DNA of 64,000 nt from Pseudomonadota bacterium (GTDB lineage Bacteria > Pseudomonadota > Gammaproteobacteria > Burkholderiales > Gallionellaceae), in the NCBI GenBank assembly GCA_021782365.1, contig JAJXVB010000001.1, forward strand, positions 1 through 64,000. The letters are read 5' to 3'. Made by a program: the position numbers and the translations under genes. The notes beneath the pieces were generated by a model, which had not been told where the DNA came from, did not search any database, and saw only the letters and a program-made list of their open reading frames with translations. This document shows, piece after piece, positions 37,337 through 48,425 of this stretch. Within the stretch, counting starts at the first letter, position 1. Every line of letters begins with the position of its first letter.

Positions 37337-38151
37337 TGCCAGTCGATCATTACGAAAATTTTCCTGTTGCATCCATACTCCTGCCCAAGCGTTTGCAAAA
37401 ACCCGTGGCAGCGATATACCACTTTGCAAGGTCGGCCGACGACATCGCGGACGAGGGAAACCTTCAAAATGAAGAAAGGCTGGCAAGGCTCGACATATTC
37501 CGCAGCGAACTGAAGAAGATTGAGAGCGGCGAAGCACCTTCCATGCCGCTCTTCCAGAGACTTGCTGAAGAGATCAGGGAACACGATCTCCCCCTCCCGC
37601 CGTTTTTTGACCTGCTCGATGCGTTCTCCCAGGACGTGGTCAAGAAACGGTATGAAAATTTTGACGAGCTTCTCGATTACTGCAGACGCTCGGCAAACCC
37701 GGTCGGCAACCTGCTGCTTCATCTCTACGAAGAAGCGACAGAAGTGAACATTGCCTATTCGGATGCGATCTGCACCAGCCTGCAGCTGATCAATTTCTGG
37801 CAGGATGTCGAAAAGGACTATGCGATAGGCCGCATCTATCTGCCCAAAAATGAGATGCTTGAATATGGCGTCTCCGAGGAACAGCTCGCCGGCAAGATCG
37901 TCGACGAAAATTTCAAAAGACTTTTGAAATTCCAGGTAAACCGTTCGAGGGCATTGATGCTGAAGGGTTCGCCCCTGGGCAGCGTCTTGAAAGGCAGGAT
38001 AGGCCTCGAGATGCGCATGATCATCGCGGGCGGCATGCGCATACTCGACAAACTCGAGGCTGCAAACTACGACATGTACAATCACCGCCCGGTGCTGCGC
38101 CCCATGGACTGGGTTATCATGCTCGCCAAATCAGCGCCCTTTTACTATTGA
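37336..38151 (+). CDS. hpnC: Hydroxysqualene synthase HpnC
   Basis: This 271-residue squalene/phytoene synthase-fold protein opens with NFPVASILLPKRLQKPVAAIYHFARSADDIADEG. The first aspartate-rich site is SADDIADE and the second QLINFWQDVEKDYAIGR. HpnD, HpnC and HpnE together turn two farnesyl diphosphates into squalene, HpnC hydrolysing presqualene diphosphate to hydroxysqualene. It starts on the prmB stop. Order hpnC, hpnD, hpnE is conserved in hopanoid-producing bacteria; the cyclase gene is not in the window. Confidence 0.93.
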
Positions 38152-38155
38152 CGCC

Positions 38156-38989
38156 ATGACACCAGACCAGTATTGCCAGGAAAAGGCGGCGGCCAGCGGA
38201 TCGAGCTTCTATTACAGCTTCCTCTTTTTGCCGCAGGATAAGCGCCGCGCGATCACCGCGCTCTATGCGTTCTGCCGCGAGGTGGACGACATCGTGGACG
38301 AATGCAAGGACTCGAACGTCGCGCGCAGCACGCTTAACTGGTGGAGATCGCAGGTTGACGAGATATATGGTGGAAAACCTCAGCACCCCGTAGCCCTGGC
38401 GCTGGTGCCTGTAACTGCAAAGTTCAACCTCGCAAAGGAGCACCTGCTCGAGATCATAGACGGCATGGAGATGGATCTGGATCAGCCGCGCTATCCCGAT
38501 TTCAAATCGCTGCAGCTCTACTGCTACCGAGTCGCTTCCGTGGTCGGCCTTCTGTCGGTCGAGATCTTCGGTTACAGCGACAGGCAGACCCTGAAATATG
38601 CGCATGATCTCGGCATCGCGTTCCAGCTCACCAACATCATCCGCGACGTGGGCGAGGATGCAAGACGAAACCGCATCTATCTTCCTATGGATGAACTGCA
38701 GCAATTCAACGTCACGGCATCGGACATCCTCAATGCGAACGAGAGCGAAAATTTCCAGAAGCTGATGGCCTTCCAGATCGAGCGCGCTGAGCGCTATTAC
38801 CAGCAGGCGCTATCCCATCTTCCCTCGGTTGACCGGAAGAGCCAGCGCACCGGCCTCATCATGGCGGCGATCTATCGCGCAACCCTGAATGAGGTTGTTG
38901 CCAGCGGATGCCATGTGCTGAAGGAGCGCATTTCGCTCACCCCTTTGCGCAAGCTCTGGCTTGCCTGGACGACTTGGCTCAAGAGCTGA
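38156..38989 (+). CDS. hpnD: Presqualene diphosphate synthase HpnD
   Basis: The product has 277 residues with the signature AAASGSSFYYSFLFLPQDKRRAITALYAFCREVDDIVDE. The second metal site is QLTNIIRDVGEDARRNRIYLP. It condenses two farnesyl diphosphates to presqualene diphosphate. It lies four bases after hpnC. The end overlaps the likely start of hpnE by 16 bases. Confidence 0.94.
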   Translation: MTPDQYCQEKAAASGSSFYYSFLFLPQDKRRAITALYAFCREVDDIVDECKDSNVARSTLNWWRSQVDEIYGGKPQHPVALALVPVTAKFNLAKEHLLEIIDGMEMDLDQPRYPDFKSLQLYCYRVASVVGLLSVEIFGYSDRQTLKYAHDLGIAFQLTNIIRDVGEDARRNRIYLPMDELQQFNVTASDILNANESENFQKLMAFQIERAERYYQQALSHLPSVDRKSQRTGLIMAAIYRATLNEVVASGCHVLKERISLTPLRKLWLAWTTWLKS

Positions 38990-40266
38990 ACATCGCAATC
39001 ATAGGCGCAGGGTACGCCGGCATGGCGGCGGCGGTCACGCTTGCCGAAAGAGGCCTGCAAGTCACGGTGTTCGAAAGTGCCAAGCAACTGGGCGGCCGCG
39101 CGCGCGGCGTATTGCACGAAGGAATACAGCTCGACAACGGCCAGCACATATTGCTCGGCTGTTACACGGAAACCCTGAACCTCATCGAAAAAGTGGGCGG
39201 AAAGATCGATCAGGATTTTTTGCGCATGCCGTTGCAGCTCGATCTGCATGAACATTTTTCTTTGAAGGCACCGTTGCTTCCCGCGCCCTTTCATCTTCTT
39301 TTCGCGTTGCTCAGCGCAAAGGGCTTGAGTCTTAATGAACGCATAAGCGCGATCCGCTTCATGAATCATCTAAAGAAAATGCATTTCAAACTGGAAGCGG
39401 ACATCGCGGTAATCGATCTTTTAGCACTTCACAATCAGGGCGAACCTCTGGTTGAAAAGCTATGGGAGCCGCTTTGCATCGCCGCGCTCAACACGCCGGT
39501 AAACATTGCATCGGCCCAATGCATGCTGAACGTGATCAGGGATGCATTAAGCCGGAGCCGTCAAGACAGCGACATGCTCCTGCCGCGCGTCGATTTTTCT
39601 TCTCTGTTTCCGGATCGTGCAGCCGCCTATGCAAAAAAGCACGGCGCAAAAATATTCACCTCCTGCGGCGTGGAAAGCATCCTACCGCATATGAACGGCA
39701 TGAAGATCATCGCGAAAAATGGCGAACATCATTATAGCCATGTGGTCTGCGCGACCTCGCCTACCGTTGCGGCAAGACTCATGCGACCGGTTGCAGAACT
39801 GGAACAAACAGCAAAACAGATCGATGCGCTTTCGTACCAGCCGATACACACCGTTTACCTGCAATACCCTGAAGATGCAAAACTTCCCCATCCGATGCTG
39901 GGACTCTACAAGCGGTTTAGCCAATGGCTGTTCGACAAGGGGAGAATATCCGGGCAGAACGGGCTCATCGCTTCCGTGATCAGCGCCGAAGGATTGCATG
40001 AAGACTTACCGCACGAGGAGCTTGCGCAGAAAGTCATGGAAGAGATCGCGGAAGAATTCGGCATCAAAGACAAACCGCTCTGGCACAAGGTGATCGCGGA
40101 AAAACGCGCGACCTTTGCCTGCATGCCCAATCTTTTTCGTCCCGGCCAGCAAACTCCCCTGCCCCGTTTTTTTCTGGCCGGCGATTACACCAAGGGGGAT
40201 TATCCTGCGACGCTCGAAAGCGCCGTATTGAGCGGCCTTGCCTGCGCAAAGCTCGTCAAAACCTGA
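38974..40266 (+). CDS. hpnE: Hydroxysqualene dehydroxylase HpnE
   Basis: This flavoprotein of about 430 residues removes the hydroxyl group of hydroxysqualene to make squalene. The FAD loop is IAIIGAGYAGMAAAVTLAERGLQVTVFES, followed by GGRARG; the C-terminal flavin block is FFLAGDYTKGDYPATLESAVLSGLACA. The frame has no ATG at the expected place. The first track ATG (38908) would add 22 residues and overlap hpnD by 82 bases; TTG 38974, and less likely CTG 38986, give normal N-termini. I choose the TTG. Translation is probably coupled to hpnD. Confidence 0.9.
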   Translation: MAQELNIAIIGAGYAGMAAAVTLAERGLQVTVFESAKQLGGRARGVLHEGIQLDNGQHILLGCYTETLNLIEKVGGKIDQDFLRMPLQLDLHEHFSLKAPLLPAPFHLLFALLSAKGLSLNERISAIRFMNHLKKMHFKLEADIAVIDLLALHNQGEPLVEKLWEPLCIAALNTPVNIASAQCMLNVIRDALSRSRQDSDMLLPRVDFSSLFPDRAAAYAKKHGAKIFTSCGVESILPHMNGMKIIAKNGEHHYSHVVCATSPTVAARLMRPVAELEQTAKQIDALSYQPIHTVYLQYPEDAKLPHPMLGLYKRFSQWLFDKGRISGQNGLIASVISAEGLHEDLPHEELAQKVMEEIAEEFGIKDKPLWHKVIAEKRATFACMPNLFRPGQQTPLPRFFLAGDYTKGDYPATLESAVLSGLACAKLVKT

Positions 40267-40309
40267 CCCAACCAGCTTGACTATCATTTGCGCAGCGCGC
40301 TATCTCAAC

Positions 40310-41437
40310 CTACAGATCCAGCAGTACACGCCCTGGGAATTCCAGCGCTTCCTTGATCGCAACCAGAAACTGCACCGCCTCGCGCCCGTCTATGATGCGA
40401 TGATCATAGGAGACCGCAAGGTAATTCATCGGCCTGATCACGATCTGCCCGTTCTCGACGACCGGCCTCTCCTTGGTCGCGTGTATGCCAAGGATCGCGG
40501 ACTGCGGCGGATTGATGATGGGCGTCGAGAGCATGGAGCCGAACACGCCGCCATTGGAAATCGAGAACGTACCTCCTGTCAGCTCTTCAATGGTCAGCTT
40601 GCCGGTCTTAGCACGCGCGCCGAAATCTGCGATCTGTCTTTCGATGTCCGCAAGAGAGAGCCTGTCCGCATCGCGGATGATGGGGACGACAAGGCCCCGC
40701 TCGCTGCCGATCGCAACGCCTATATCGAAATAGCCGTGATACACGATGTCGGTTCCATCAACGGACGCATTGACGATGGGGAATTTCTGCAGCGCATAGA
40801 CGGCTGCCTTGACGAAGAAGCTCGAGAAACCGAGCTTGATGCCATGTTTCTTCTCGAAGGCATCCTTGAACTTGTTGCGCAGGTCGATCACCGGCTGCAT
40901 GTTGACTTCGTTGAAAGTCGTGAGGATGGCCGCGTTCTGCTGCGACTCAAGCAGGCGCTCTGCGATGCGCTGGCGGATGCGCGTCATCGGCACGCGCTCT
41001 TCCTTTCTACTACCTAATGGCGCCTGTGCGATCTTCTCCATCGCGCCCAGCACATCTTCTTTGGTGATGCGCCCGGATTTTCCGGTGCCCTCCAGGCTTG
41101 CCGCATCGACGTCCAGCTCATGCGCGAGCTTTCTCACGGAAGGCGATATCGCTGCGGGAATTTCCACCGCCTTCTTCTCGACACTCATCTTCTCCATATC
41201 GGTATCGATCAGCGCGATCGATTCGAGGCTCATCACCTTTTCTCCGTCCCCCTTGATGATCTTTGCAAGCACACCGCTCTTTGCAGCCGGCAGCTCAAGC
41301 ACCACCTTGTCGGTTTCGACATCGACCAGATTCTCCCCTTCAGAGACCGCATCGCCGGCCTTCTTGTGCCATGCGACCAGGGTCGCTTCTGAAACGGATT
41401 CGGAAAGTTGAGGTACCTTGACTTCAATGATGCTCAT
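40310..41437 (-). CDS. sucB: Dihydrolipoamide succinyltransferase (E2 of 2-oxoglutarate dehydrogenase)
   Basis: This 375-residue subunit transfers succinyl from the lipoyl group to CoA. It has one lipoyl domain (2-77; lipoyl lysine in [11 protein letters not shown]), a short linker, a peripheral subunit-binding domain ([34 protein letters not shown]), and the catalytic domain with the end motif [15 protein letters not shown]. The linkers are shorter than in E. coli. ATG 41437 has GGAG six bases upstream and overlaps sucA by 14 bases. No E3 (lpd) gene follows; the next gene is convergent hpnE. Confidence 0.96.
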   Translation of the reverse strand: MSIIEVKVPQLSESVSEATLVAWHKKAGDAVSEGENLVDVETDKVVLELPAAKSGVLAKIIKGDGEKVMSLESIALIDTDMEKMSVEKKAVEIPAAISPSVRKLAHELDVDAASLEGTGKSGRITKEDVLGAMEKIAQAPLGSRKEERVPMTRIRQRIAERLLESQQNAAILTTFNEVNMQPVIDLRNKFKDAFEKKHGIKLGFSSFFVKAAVYALQKFPIVNASVDGTDIVYHGYFDIGVAIGSERGLVVPIIRDADRLSLADIERQIADFGARAKTGKLTIEELTGGTFSISNGGVFGSMLSTPIINPPQSAILGIHATKERPVVENGQIVIRPMNYLAVSYDHRIIDGREAVQFLVAIKEALEFPGRVLLDL

Positions 41438-44264
41438 GACGCGCTCCATTCTTGACATCGAGATCGGGACGGAAGGCGGCCTCGATCACCGCCTTCTGCT
41501 GTTCGTTGTGCACCGCGAGATACCCTGCGGCAGGAGCTGCCGAAGACGGACGCAGCGCATAGGCAAGCCGCATGTTCTGTCTCATGTGGCGCAAAAGATA
41601 ATGCTGTATCCTGTGCCATGCGCCCTGGTTGCCAGGCTCCTCCTGACACCAGACGAGCTCTGTCGCATTCGGATAGTGCGCGACCTGCGATGCAAAACCG
41701 TCATGGGGAAATGGATAGAGCTGCTCTATGCGTATGATCGCCATGTTGCTAATCCCCTTCGCACGGCGCGCAGCCAGCAGCTCGTAATAGATTTTTCCGC
41801 TGCACGCGATGATGCGCCGAACAGAGCCGGCATCCAGATCCTCCATTTCGGGAATCACCGGCTTGAATTGGCCTTCCGTGAAATCGTTCAGCGGGGAGGC
41901 CGCCTCCTTGCTGCGCAACAGGCTTTTAGGGGTGAACACGATCAACGGACGGCGCATCGGGCGCAGCATCTGGCGGCGCAGGAGGTGGAACATCTGGGCA
42001 GGCGTCGAAGGGATGCAAACCTGGATGTTGTAGTCCGCACAAAGCTGCAGGTACCGCTCGATGCGCCCCGATGAATGCTCGGCACCCTGCCCCTCATAGC
42101 CATGAGGCAACAGCATCACGAGACCGCATAGCCTTCCCCATTTCACCTCGCCCGATGCGATGAACTGGTCTATCACCACCTGGGCGCCGTTGGCAAAATC
42201 GCCGAACTGCGCCTCCCACAACACCAGAGAATTGGGCTCCGCAGTCGCATAGCCATACTCGAACCCCAGCACCGCCTCTTCTGACAGCAGCGAATCGATC
42301 ACCACGAAGTCCGCCTGATCCGGCTTCAGATGCTGCAAGGGGGTATAGGCGCCCTCGTGCCATACCACGCGGTTCTGATCATGCCAGGTGGCATGACGGT
42401 GAAAGAAGGTGCCGCGCTGCGAATCCTGCCCGGAAAGCCTGACGGGATAGCCTTCTTCGAGCAGCGTGGCATAAGCCAGATTTTCCGCCATCCCCCAGTC
42501 GAGCGGCATTTCGCCACTCAACATCAGGATGCGATCGTCGACGATCTTCTTCACGCGGTCCTGAAGCGAGAATCCTTCTGGCGCCGTGGTCAATGGCTCC
42601 GAAAGCTCCCTGATGCGCTGCAAGGATACCGACGTATCGACTGGCGCATGCCAGGGGATGTCGTTCTTGAATCTGACCCAAAGCGAAACGGGCTTATCGG
42701 GAACAGGAAGCGCTGGCGCAATCGAGTTCTCCCCCCTATCCATCGCGCGCCGGTATGCCGCCACCATCTCCTCGGCATCATTCTCCACTATCACGCCCTC
42801 GTCCATCAGCCTTTTTGCGAAGACCGCGCGCGTGCCGGGATGCTTGCGGATGTAGCGGTACATGAAAGGCTGCGTGACCAGAGGCTCATCCTGCTCGTTG
42901 TGACCCAGTTTTCTGAAGCACACCATGTCGATCACCACGTCTCGACCGAAAGTCATGCGGTAATCCAGCGCAATCTCGGTAACCAGCATCACCGCGTCAG
43001 GATCATCCGCATTCACGTGAAAGATCGGCGCGTCTATCATCTTCGCCACATCGCTGCAATAAAGGCTTGAGCGCGTATCGCGCTTGTCCGACGCGGTGAA
43101 TCCGATCTGGTTGTTGATGATGATGTGAACGGTGCCGCCTGTCCGATATCCGCGAGTCTGCGACATCGCAAGCGTCTCCATCACGACGCCCTGCCCCGCG
43201 AAGGCCGCATCTCCATGCAGCAGGATCGGCACCACCTTCTTGCCTTCGATGTCCTTCAAACGATGCTGGCGCGCCCTGACCGAACCTTCCACCACCGGAT
43301 TGACGATCTCGAGATGCGACGGATTGAAGGCCAGGGCCACGTGCAAATGCCCGCCCGGCGTTGCGATGTCGGCCGAAAAACCCTGGTGATACTTCACGTC
43401 TCCCGAGGTCAGGTGCTCTGCATGTATGCCCTCGAATTCCGCAAACAGCATGGAAGGCAGCTTGCCGAGTATGTTGACCAGCACGTTCAATCTTCCGCGA
43501 TGCGCCATCCCGATCACGGCCTCCTTCACGCCAAGGCTGCCCGCGCGCTGAAGAAGATGATCGAGCAGCGGCACCATGGTCTCGCCGCCTTCGAGAGAGA
43601 AGCGCTTCTGCCCGACATATTTGGTGTGGAGATAACGCTCCAGGGTCTCGGCTGCGGTAAGGCGCCCCAGAATCCTTAGGCGCTGCTCAATGCCATAGCC
43701 CGCCCTTCCCCGCACGCCCTCCAGCCTGTTCTGTATCCAGCGCTTCTGGGGCACGTCGCTGATGTACATGTATTCAGCGCCTATGCTCCCGCAATATATC
43801 TCGCGCAGGAGCTTGATGATCTCACGCAGTGTCAGGCGTTTGGCGCCCACCAGAGAACCGGTATCGAAAGTGGTTTCCATGTCGGATTCGGTGAATCCGT
43901 AATAGGCCGGGTCGAGCTCTGGAACTTCAGGCTTCGCATGGCGTGCGAGCGGATCCAGATTGGCAATTCTGAGCCCCAGGAAGCGGTGAGCATTGATGAG
44001 CTGCAAAACCTTGACCTGTTTTCGCTCATGCTCCACATCGAACGAGAGACTCGCAAGAGGCGGCTCGGCAAAGGAATGCCTGACAGGCGCATGCGGCTTC
44101 TCGGCGATTGGTTTGTCCCATCCTGGCAGCGCATCGAAATAGGCTCGCCATTCATCGGAAACGCCTGCAGGGTTCTGCAAATATTGTTCATAAAGCTCTT
44201 CAACGAAGGGAGCCGCAAACAGCTGGGAGCTGTCCTGCATCGCCTTGTTGTAGTCGCTCTTCAT
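41424..44264 (-). CDS. sucA: 2-oxoglutarate dehydrogenase E1 component
   Basis: This 946-residue thiamin-diphosphate enzyme decarboxylates 2-oxoglutarate. The N-terminal E2-binding segment is [21 protein letters not shown]. The core has [44 protein letters not shown] and [28 protein letters not shown]. The track ORF adds 175 codons that are a shadow of gltA; ATG 44264 gives the standard start. It begins two bases after the gltA stop and overlaps sucB. Confidence 0.97.
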   Translation of the reverse strand: MKSDYNKAMQDSSQLFAAPFVEELYEQYLQNPAGVSDEWRAYFDALPGWDKPIAEKPHAPVRHSFAEPPLASLSFDVEHERKQVKVLQLINAHRFLGLRIANLDPLARHAKPEVPELDPAYYGFTESDMETTFDTGSLVGAKRLTLREIIKLLREIYCGSIGAEYMYISDVPQKRWIQNRLEGVRGRAGYGIEQRLRILGRLTAAETLERYLHTKYVGQKRFSLEGGETMVPLLDHLLQRAGSLGVKEAVIGMAHRGRLNVLVNILGKLPSMLFAEFEGIHAEHLTSGDVKYHQGFSADIATPGGHLHVALAFNPSHLEIVNPVVEGSVRARQHRLKDIEGKKVVPILLHGDAAFAGQGVVMETLAMSQTRGYRTGGTVHIIINNQIGFTASDKRDTRSSLYCSDVAKMIDAPIFHVNADDPDAVMLVTEIALDYRMTFGRDVVIDMVCFRKLGHNEQDEPLVTQPFMYRYIRKHPGTRAVFAKRLMDEGVIVENDAEEMVAAYRRAMDRGENSIAPALPVPDKPVSLWVRFKNDIPWHAPVDTSVSLQRIRELSEPLTTAPEGFSLQDRVKKIVDDRILMLSGEMPLDWGMAENLAYATLLEEGYPVRLSGQDSQRGTFFHRHATWHDQNRVVWHEGAYTPLQHLKPDQADFVVIDSLLSEEAVLGFEYGYATAEPNSLVLWEAQFGDFANGAQVVIDQFIASGEVKWGRLCGLVMLLPHGYEGQGAEHSSGRIERYLQLCADYNIQVCIPSTPAQMFHLLRRQMLRPMRRPLIVFTPKSLLRSKEAASPLNDFTEGQFKPVIPEMEDLDAGSVRRIIACSGKIYYELLAARRAKGISNMAIIRIEQLYPFPHDGFASQVAHYPNATELVWCQEEPGNQGAWHRIQHYLLRHMRQNMRLAYALRPSSAAPAAGYLAVHNEQQKAVIEAAFRPDLDVKNGARHEHH

Positions 44265-44266
44265 GC

Positions 44267-45559
44267 TTACCGGGAAGGATAATCGCGCCGGGTCGCACCG
44301 ACATAGAGCTGGCGAGGGCGTCCGATCTTGCGGTCGGTGGCCGACATCATCTCCTTCCATTGAGACACCCAGCCTACGGTGCGACCGACAGCGAAGATCA
44401 CCGTGAACATGTTGGTCGGTATGCCTATCGCGCGCAGCACTATCCCTGAATAGAAATCCACGTTGGGATAGAGCTTGCGCTCGATGAAATAGGGGTCGCT
44501 TAGCGCGACTCTCTCGAGTTCCATCGCCAGCTTGAAAAGCCTGTCGTTTTCCAGCCCCTGCTCCTTCAGAACCTCGTAGCAGGTCTGGCGCATCACCGAG
44601 GCGCGCGGATCCATGTTCTTGTAGACGCGGTGTCCGAAACCCATCAGGCGGTATTTCTTGTCCTTCACCCCCTGCACGTATTCGGGCACGCGCGATATGT
44701 CGCCGATTTCCTCGAGCATCTTCAAGGCCGCCTCGTTGGCACCCCCATGCGCAGGCCCCCAAAGTGCGGCGATGCCGGATGCCATACACGCGAAAGGATT
44801 CGCCCCGCTTGAGCCCGCGAGGCGCACGGTCGAGGTGGATGCATTCTGCTCATGATCCGCATGCAGGATGAAGATGCGCTCCAGCGCCTTCACCAGAACC
44901 GGATTGGGAACATAATCCTCTACCGGTGTTGCGAACATCATGTACATGAAGTTTTCCACATAGCTGAACTTGTTCTTCGGGAACATGAACGGATAGCCGT
45001 TGTGGTACTTGTAGGCCATCGCCGCAATGGTCGGCACCTTCCCCAAAAGACGCATTGCTGCGAGCTCGCGGTTTTCCGGATCGTTGATATCCAGTGAATT
45101 GTGATAGAAGGAAGAAAGCGCGCCGACCACGCCCACCATCACCGCCATCGGATGCGCATCGCGCCTGAAGCCGTTATAAAACCTTGCGAGCTGGTCGTGC
45201 ACCATGGTGTGCGACTTTACCTGCAGTTCGAAATCAGCCTTCTGCTCCAACGTTGGCAACTCCCCGTTCAGGAGCAGATAGCAAACCTCGAGAAAGTCCG
45301 ATTTCTCGGCCAGCTGCTCTATCGGATAACCCCGGTAATACAGTATTCCCGCATCCCCGTCGATATAGGTGATCTTCGATATGCAGCTCGCCGTGGCAAA
45401 AAAAGCCGGGTCATAAGTGAATATGTTGAGCTTGGACAAACCGTTGATGTCGATGACGTCCGCCCCCAGCGTACCCGACATGATGGGCAACTCGACGCTG
45501 CGCCCGTCATCCAGGGTCAGCGTTGCAACGCGTTTCTTCTGGCCCGTTTCTTTATCCAT
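44267..45559 (-). CDS. gltA: Citrate synthase (type II)
   Basis: This 430-residue enzyme condenses oxaloacetate and acetyl-CoA. Catalytic residues are in [14 protein letters not shown] (His), [15 protein letters not shown] (His) and NVDFYSGI (Asp). The N-terminal beta region ([29 protein letters not shown]) is typical of the hexameric, NADH-sensitive Gram-negative type. It lies between sdhE and sucA in the same transcription direction. Confidence 0.97.
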   Translation of the reverse strand: MDKETGQKKRVATLTLDDGRSVELPIMSGTLGADVIDINGLSKLNIFTYDPAFFATASCISKITYIDGDAGILYYRGYPIEQLAEKSDFLEVCYLLLNGELPTLEQKADFELQVKSHTMVHDQLARFYNGFRRDAHPMAVMVGVVGALSSFYHNSLDINDPENRELAAMRLLGKVPTIAAMAYKYHNGYPFMFPKNKFSYVENFMYMMFATPVEDYVPNPVLVKALERIFILHADHEQNASTSTVRLAGSSGANPFACMASGIAALWGPAHGGANEAALKMLEEIGDISRVPEYVQGVKDKKYRLMGFGHRVYKNMDPRASVMRQTCYEVLKEQGLENDRLFKLAMELERVALSDPYFIERKLYPNVDFYSGIVLRAIGIPTNMFTVIFAVGRTVGWVSQWKEMMSATDRKIGRPRQLYVGATRRDYPSR

Positions 45560-45582
45560 CTTTATATCCCATTCCTTAGAAT

Positions 45583-45876
45583 TTATGCAGATCTGATTTT
45601 TTCTATCAATGCAGCCTCTTTTTCGGATGCCGCATCGACCTTACCGCAGATCATGTCCCAGAGCGGATTGTCTGCCATATCCAGAAACTCTTCAAATGTT
45701 TCGCGCTCCTGATGCGACATTTGCGCATAGTGCACATCGACAAACCTCCCCAGCACGATGTCGAGCTCAAGCATCCCCCGCCTGCAACGCCAGCGCACCC
45801 GCTGCAGCAGTTCAGGATTCAGGATTGAGGAACGAGGATCGAGTAAATCATTCTCAACGTTTTCTGCGCTTCTCAT
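45583..45876 (-). CDS. sdhE: Succinate dehydrogenase assembly factor SdhE with a repeat-derived N-terminus
   Basis: The product has 97 residues. The conserved body begins at about residue 26 ([22 protein letters not shown]), with the RGxxELD motif that helps attach FAD to SdhA. The usual family protein starts only a few residues before that. The extra N-terminal segment ([15 protein letters not shown], about residues 11-25) is encoded by a five-unit heptad repeat on the opposite strand, so the repeat appears to have been incorporated into the gene. AGGAG lies upstream of the ATG at 45876, which supports the longer start. It sits between sdhB and gltA. Confidence 0.88.
   Translation of the reverse strand: MRSAENVENDLLDPRSSILNPELLQRVRWRCRRGMLELDIVLGRFVDVHYAQMSHQERETFEEFLDMADNPLWDMICGKVDAASEKEAALIEKIRSA
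45811..45845 (+). repeat. Heptad-repeat array inside sdhE
   Basis: Five consecutive seven-base units occur in perfect register: TTCAGGA, TTCAGGA, TTGAGGA, ACGAGGA, TCGAGTA. They resemble the units of the array between dapD and pilU. The array lies in the N-terminal codons of sdhE and adds residues not expected in the family. Confidence 0.65.
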
Positions 45877-45899
45877 TTTTTCTCCTCACTCCTGCTTTT

Positions 45900-46589
45900 T
45901 CATACCAGGCGCCTGACCATCATGTCCTTGATATGTCCGATCGCCTCCGTGGGATTGAGTTCCTTGGGACAGACATCCACGCAGTTCATGATGGTGTGGC
46001 AGCGGAAAAGACGGTAAGGGTCCTCGAGATCATCGAGCCGCTCGCTGGTCGCCTGATCCCTTGTGTCCGCGATGAAGCGGTATGCCTGCAAAAGTCCCGC
46101 GGGTCCGACGAACTTGTCGGGATTCCACCAGAAGGATGGGCAGGACGTGGAGCAGCAGCCGCAAAGGATGCACTCATAGAGGCCATTGAGATGCTCGCGC
46201 TGTGCGGGCGACTGAAGACGCTCCGTTTCGGGGGGGGGATCGTTGTTTACGAGATAGGGCTTGATCGAATGGTATTGCTTGAAAAACTGCGTCATGTCCA
46301 CGATCAGATCCCTTATCACGGGCAGCCCCGGCAAGGGGCGCAGTTCCACAGGCTCCTTGAGAATCGAAAGAGGCGTGATGCAGGCCAGGCCGTTTCTCCC
46401 GTTGATGTTCATCGCATCGGAACCGCAAACGCCTTCGCGGCAGGACTTTCTTAAGGAAAGGCTGTCGTCCTGTTCCTTGATCAGGATCAGCGCATCGAGC
46501 AGCATTCCCTGAGCAATCTCCACCTCATAGTCCTGCATGAAAGGCGCCGCATCGGTTTCAGGATTATAACGATATATACGGAATTTCAT
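45900..46589 (-). CDS. sdhB: Succinate dehydrogenase iron-sulfur subunit
   Basis: This 229-residue protein carries three clusters. The [2Fe-2S] ligands are in SCREGVCGSDAMNINGRNGLAC. The [4Fe-4S] site is CILCGCCSTSCPSFWWN, and the remaining cysteines (FRCHTIMNCVDVCPKELNP) complete the [3Fe-4S] and [4Fe-4S] sites. It passes electrons from SdhA to quinone in complex II at the inner membrane. It is separated from sdhA by 72 bases filled by a second type of heptad repeat. Confidence 0.97.
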   Translation of the reverse strand: MKFRIYRYNPETDAAPFMQDYEVEIAQGMLLDALILIKEQDDSLSLRKSCREGVCGSDAMNINGRNGLACITPLSILKEPVELRPLPGLPVIRDLIVDMTQFFKQYHSIKPYLVNNDPPPETERLQSPAQREHLNGLYECILCGCCSTSCPSFWWNPDKFVGPAGLLQAYRFIADTRDQATSERLDDLEDPYRLFRCHTIMNCVDVCPKELNPTEAIGHIKDMMVRRLV

Positions 46590-46603
46590 CTCGACTCCTT
46601 AAA

Positions 46604-46661
46604 GCTGGTAGCCGGCAGCTTGCAGCAAAATCGGGGTGGCTGACCGCTACCAGCTACTGGC
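46604..46661. repeat. Inverted heptad array between sdhB and sdhA
   Basis: Three seven-base units on the plus strand (GCTGGTA, GCCGGCA, GCTTGCA) are followed, after about nine bases, by four units on the other strand (read as GCCAGTA, GCTGGTA, GCGGTCA, GCCACCC). They are in register, and the last ends exactly at the sdhA stop. AGCTGGTAGC (46603-46612) and GCTACCAGCT (46646-46655) can pair into a perfect 10-bp stem. The unit differs from the TCGAGGA family but the architecture is the same. Confidence 0.65.
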
Positions 46662-48425
46662 TCAATAAACCCTTGCTTTCAGTGGGAAAGAATCCACGCT
46701 CAATGGCTTCAGGCGAACAGGCTTGTAATCCAGGCGGTTTCCCTCGGAAAAGAAAAGGCTATGCCTGAGCCAGTTCTCGTCATCACGCTCGGGATAATCT
46801 TCCCTGGCATGCGCCCCCCGGCTCTCCTTCCTGGCTTCTGCAGAAATCATGGTCGCTTTCGCCACCTCGATCAGATTGTCCAATTCCAGGGCCTCTATGC
46901 GCGCGGTGTTGAAAACGCGGCTCTTGTCACGGATCTCGGTATGTGAAGCGCGCTCAGAAACTGCCACAATCTCGTCAACCCCTTCCTTGAGAAGCTCCGG
47001 AAAACGGAACACGCCGCAATGCTTCTGCATCGTCCTGCGCATCGCCTCGCCCACTTCTGCAACCCGCTCTCCGTCCCTCTGATGGTCTAGACGCGACAGG
47101 CGGGAAAGCGGGCGTTCGGCAGCATCAGATGGCAGCGGTTTGGGATGGGGATTGTTCTTCAGGTCCTCTATGATCTGGCGCGCCGCTTCCCTACCGAAAA
47201 CAAGAAGGTCGAGCAGCGAATTGCAGCCCAGGCGGTTTGCGCCATGCACGGAAACGCATGCGCATTCTCCCACCGCATAAAGCCCCCTCACCACCTCGTC
47301 TGGACCCGTCTTGTAGGGGGCCACCACCTGGCCGTGGTAATTGGTCGGTATGCCGCCCATCATGTAATGCGCGGTCGGCACGACAGGGATCGGGCTTTTT
47401 GCAGGATCCACATGCGCGAACTTCAGGGCGATCTCCCTTATGCCGGGGAGGCGCTGACGGATCACATCCTCGCCCAGATGGTCGAGCTTCAGCATCACAT
47501 GATCATTATGCGGACCCGCGCCGCGCCCCTCGTTTATCTCGATGGTCATCGCGCGCGAAACAACGTCGCGGCTTGCGAGATCCTTCGCATTAGGCGCGTA
47601 TTTGGGCATGAATCGCTCTCCCTCCTTGTTGACGAGATAGCCACCCTCGCCTCTGACGCCCTCGGTTATCAGAACGCCTGCGCCATATACGCCTGTCGGA
47701 TGAAACTGGAAAAACTCCATGTCTTCGAGCGGAATGCCTGCGCGAGCGGCCATCCCAAGCCCGTCCCCCGTGTTGATGAACGCATTGGTGCTCGAATGGA
47801 AGATGCGCCCCGCCCCTCCCGTCGCCAGAAGCGTTGCGCGCGCGGCGAACATCATCACTTCACCCGTTTCGATTTCCAGCGCGGTCACGCCCAGCACATC
47901 GCCTTCTTCATCGCGGATCAGATCCAGCGCCATCCATTCGACGAAGAAATTGGTGTTGGCCTTGACGTTCTGCTGATAGAGCGTGTGCAGCATCGCATGC
48001 CCCGTCCTGTCCGCCGCTGCACAGGCGCGCTGCACCGGATTCTTCCCATAGTCCTGCATGTGGCCGCCAAAGGGCCGCTGGTAAATCTTGCCGCTATCCA
48101 GCCTGTCGAAGGGCATGCCGAAATGCTCGAGCTCATAAACCACTTCGGGTGCTGCGCGGCACATGAATTCGATCGCGTCCTGGTCGCCCAGGTAATCCGA
48201 TCCCTTCACCGTGTCGTACATATGCCAGTGCCAGTTGTCCTCGCTGACATTTCCAAGGCTTGCCGCAATGCCGCCTTGGGCCGCGACCGTATGTGAACGT
48301 GTGGGGAAAACCTTGGAGAGCACGGCGACCTTTAGCCCCGCCTGAGCAAGATGCAAGGCCGCGCGCATGCCTGATCCTCCCGCTCCCACGACCACCACGT
48401 CGAATGTCCTTTTTGCAATTGCCAT
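46662..48425 (-). CDS. sdhA: Succinate dehydrogenase flavoprotein subunit
   Basis: This 587-residue subunit oxidises succinate to fumarate. The FAD loop is [21 protein letters not shown]. The covalent FAD site is [12 protein letters not shown] (the histidine). Substrate residues lie in [21 protein letters not shown], and the end of the domain has [21 protein letters not shown] 48425 overlaps the sdhD stop (TGATG); the track start is four codons earlier. It is part of sdhC-sdhD-sdhA-sdhB. Confidence 0.97.
   Translation of the reverse strand: MAIAKRTFDVVVVGAGGSGMRAALHLAQAGLKVAVLSKVFPTRSHTVAAQGGIAASLGNVSEDNWHWHMYDTVKGSDYLGDQDAIEFMCRAAPEVVYELEHFGMPFDRLDSGKIYQRPFGGHMQDYGKNPVQRACAAADRTGHAMLHTLYQQNVKANTNFFVEWMALDLIRDEEGDVLGVTALEIETGEVMMFAARATLLATGGAGRIFHSSTNAFINTGDGLGMAARAGIPLEDMEFFQFHPTGVYGAGVLITEGVRGEGGYLVNKEGERFMPKYAPNAKDLASRDVVSRAMTIEINEGRGAGPHNDHVMLKLDHLGEDVIRQRLPGIREIALKFAHVDPAKSPIPVVPTAHYMMGGIPTNYHGQVVAPYKTGPDEVVRGLYAVGECACVSVHGANRLGCNSLLDLLVFGREAARQIIEDLKNNPHPKPLPSDAAERPLSRLSRLDHQRDGERVAEVGEAMRRTMQKHCGVFRFPELLKEGVDEIVAVSERASHTEIRDKSRVFNTARIEALELDNLIEVAKATMISAEARKESRGAHAREDYPERDDENWLRHSLFFSEGNRLDYKPVRLKPLSVDSFPLKARVY

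Noticed and set aside
41418-42074. 218-residue plus-strand ORF opposite sucA and similar long plus-strand ORFs through 47 kb
   Set aside because: These are shadows of the TCA genes caused by high GC third positions; no family features.
44265-44789. Upstream 175 codons of the track ORF that contains sucA
   Set aside because: They lie inside gltA in another frame. The normal SucA N-terminus begins at 44264.
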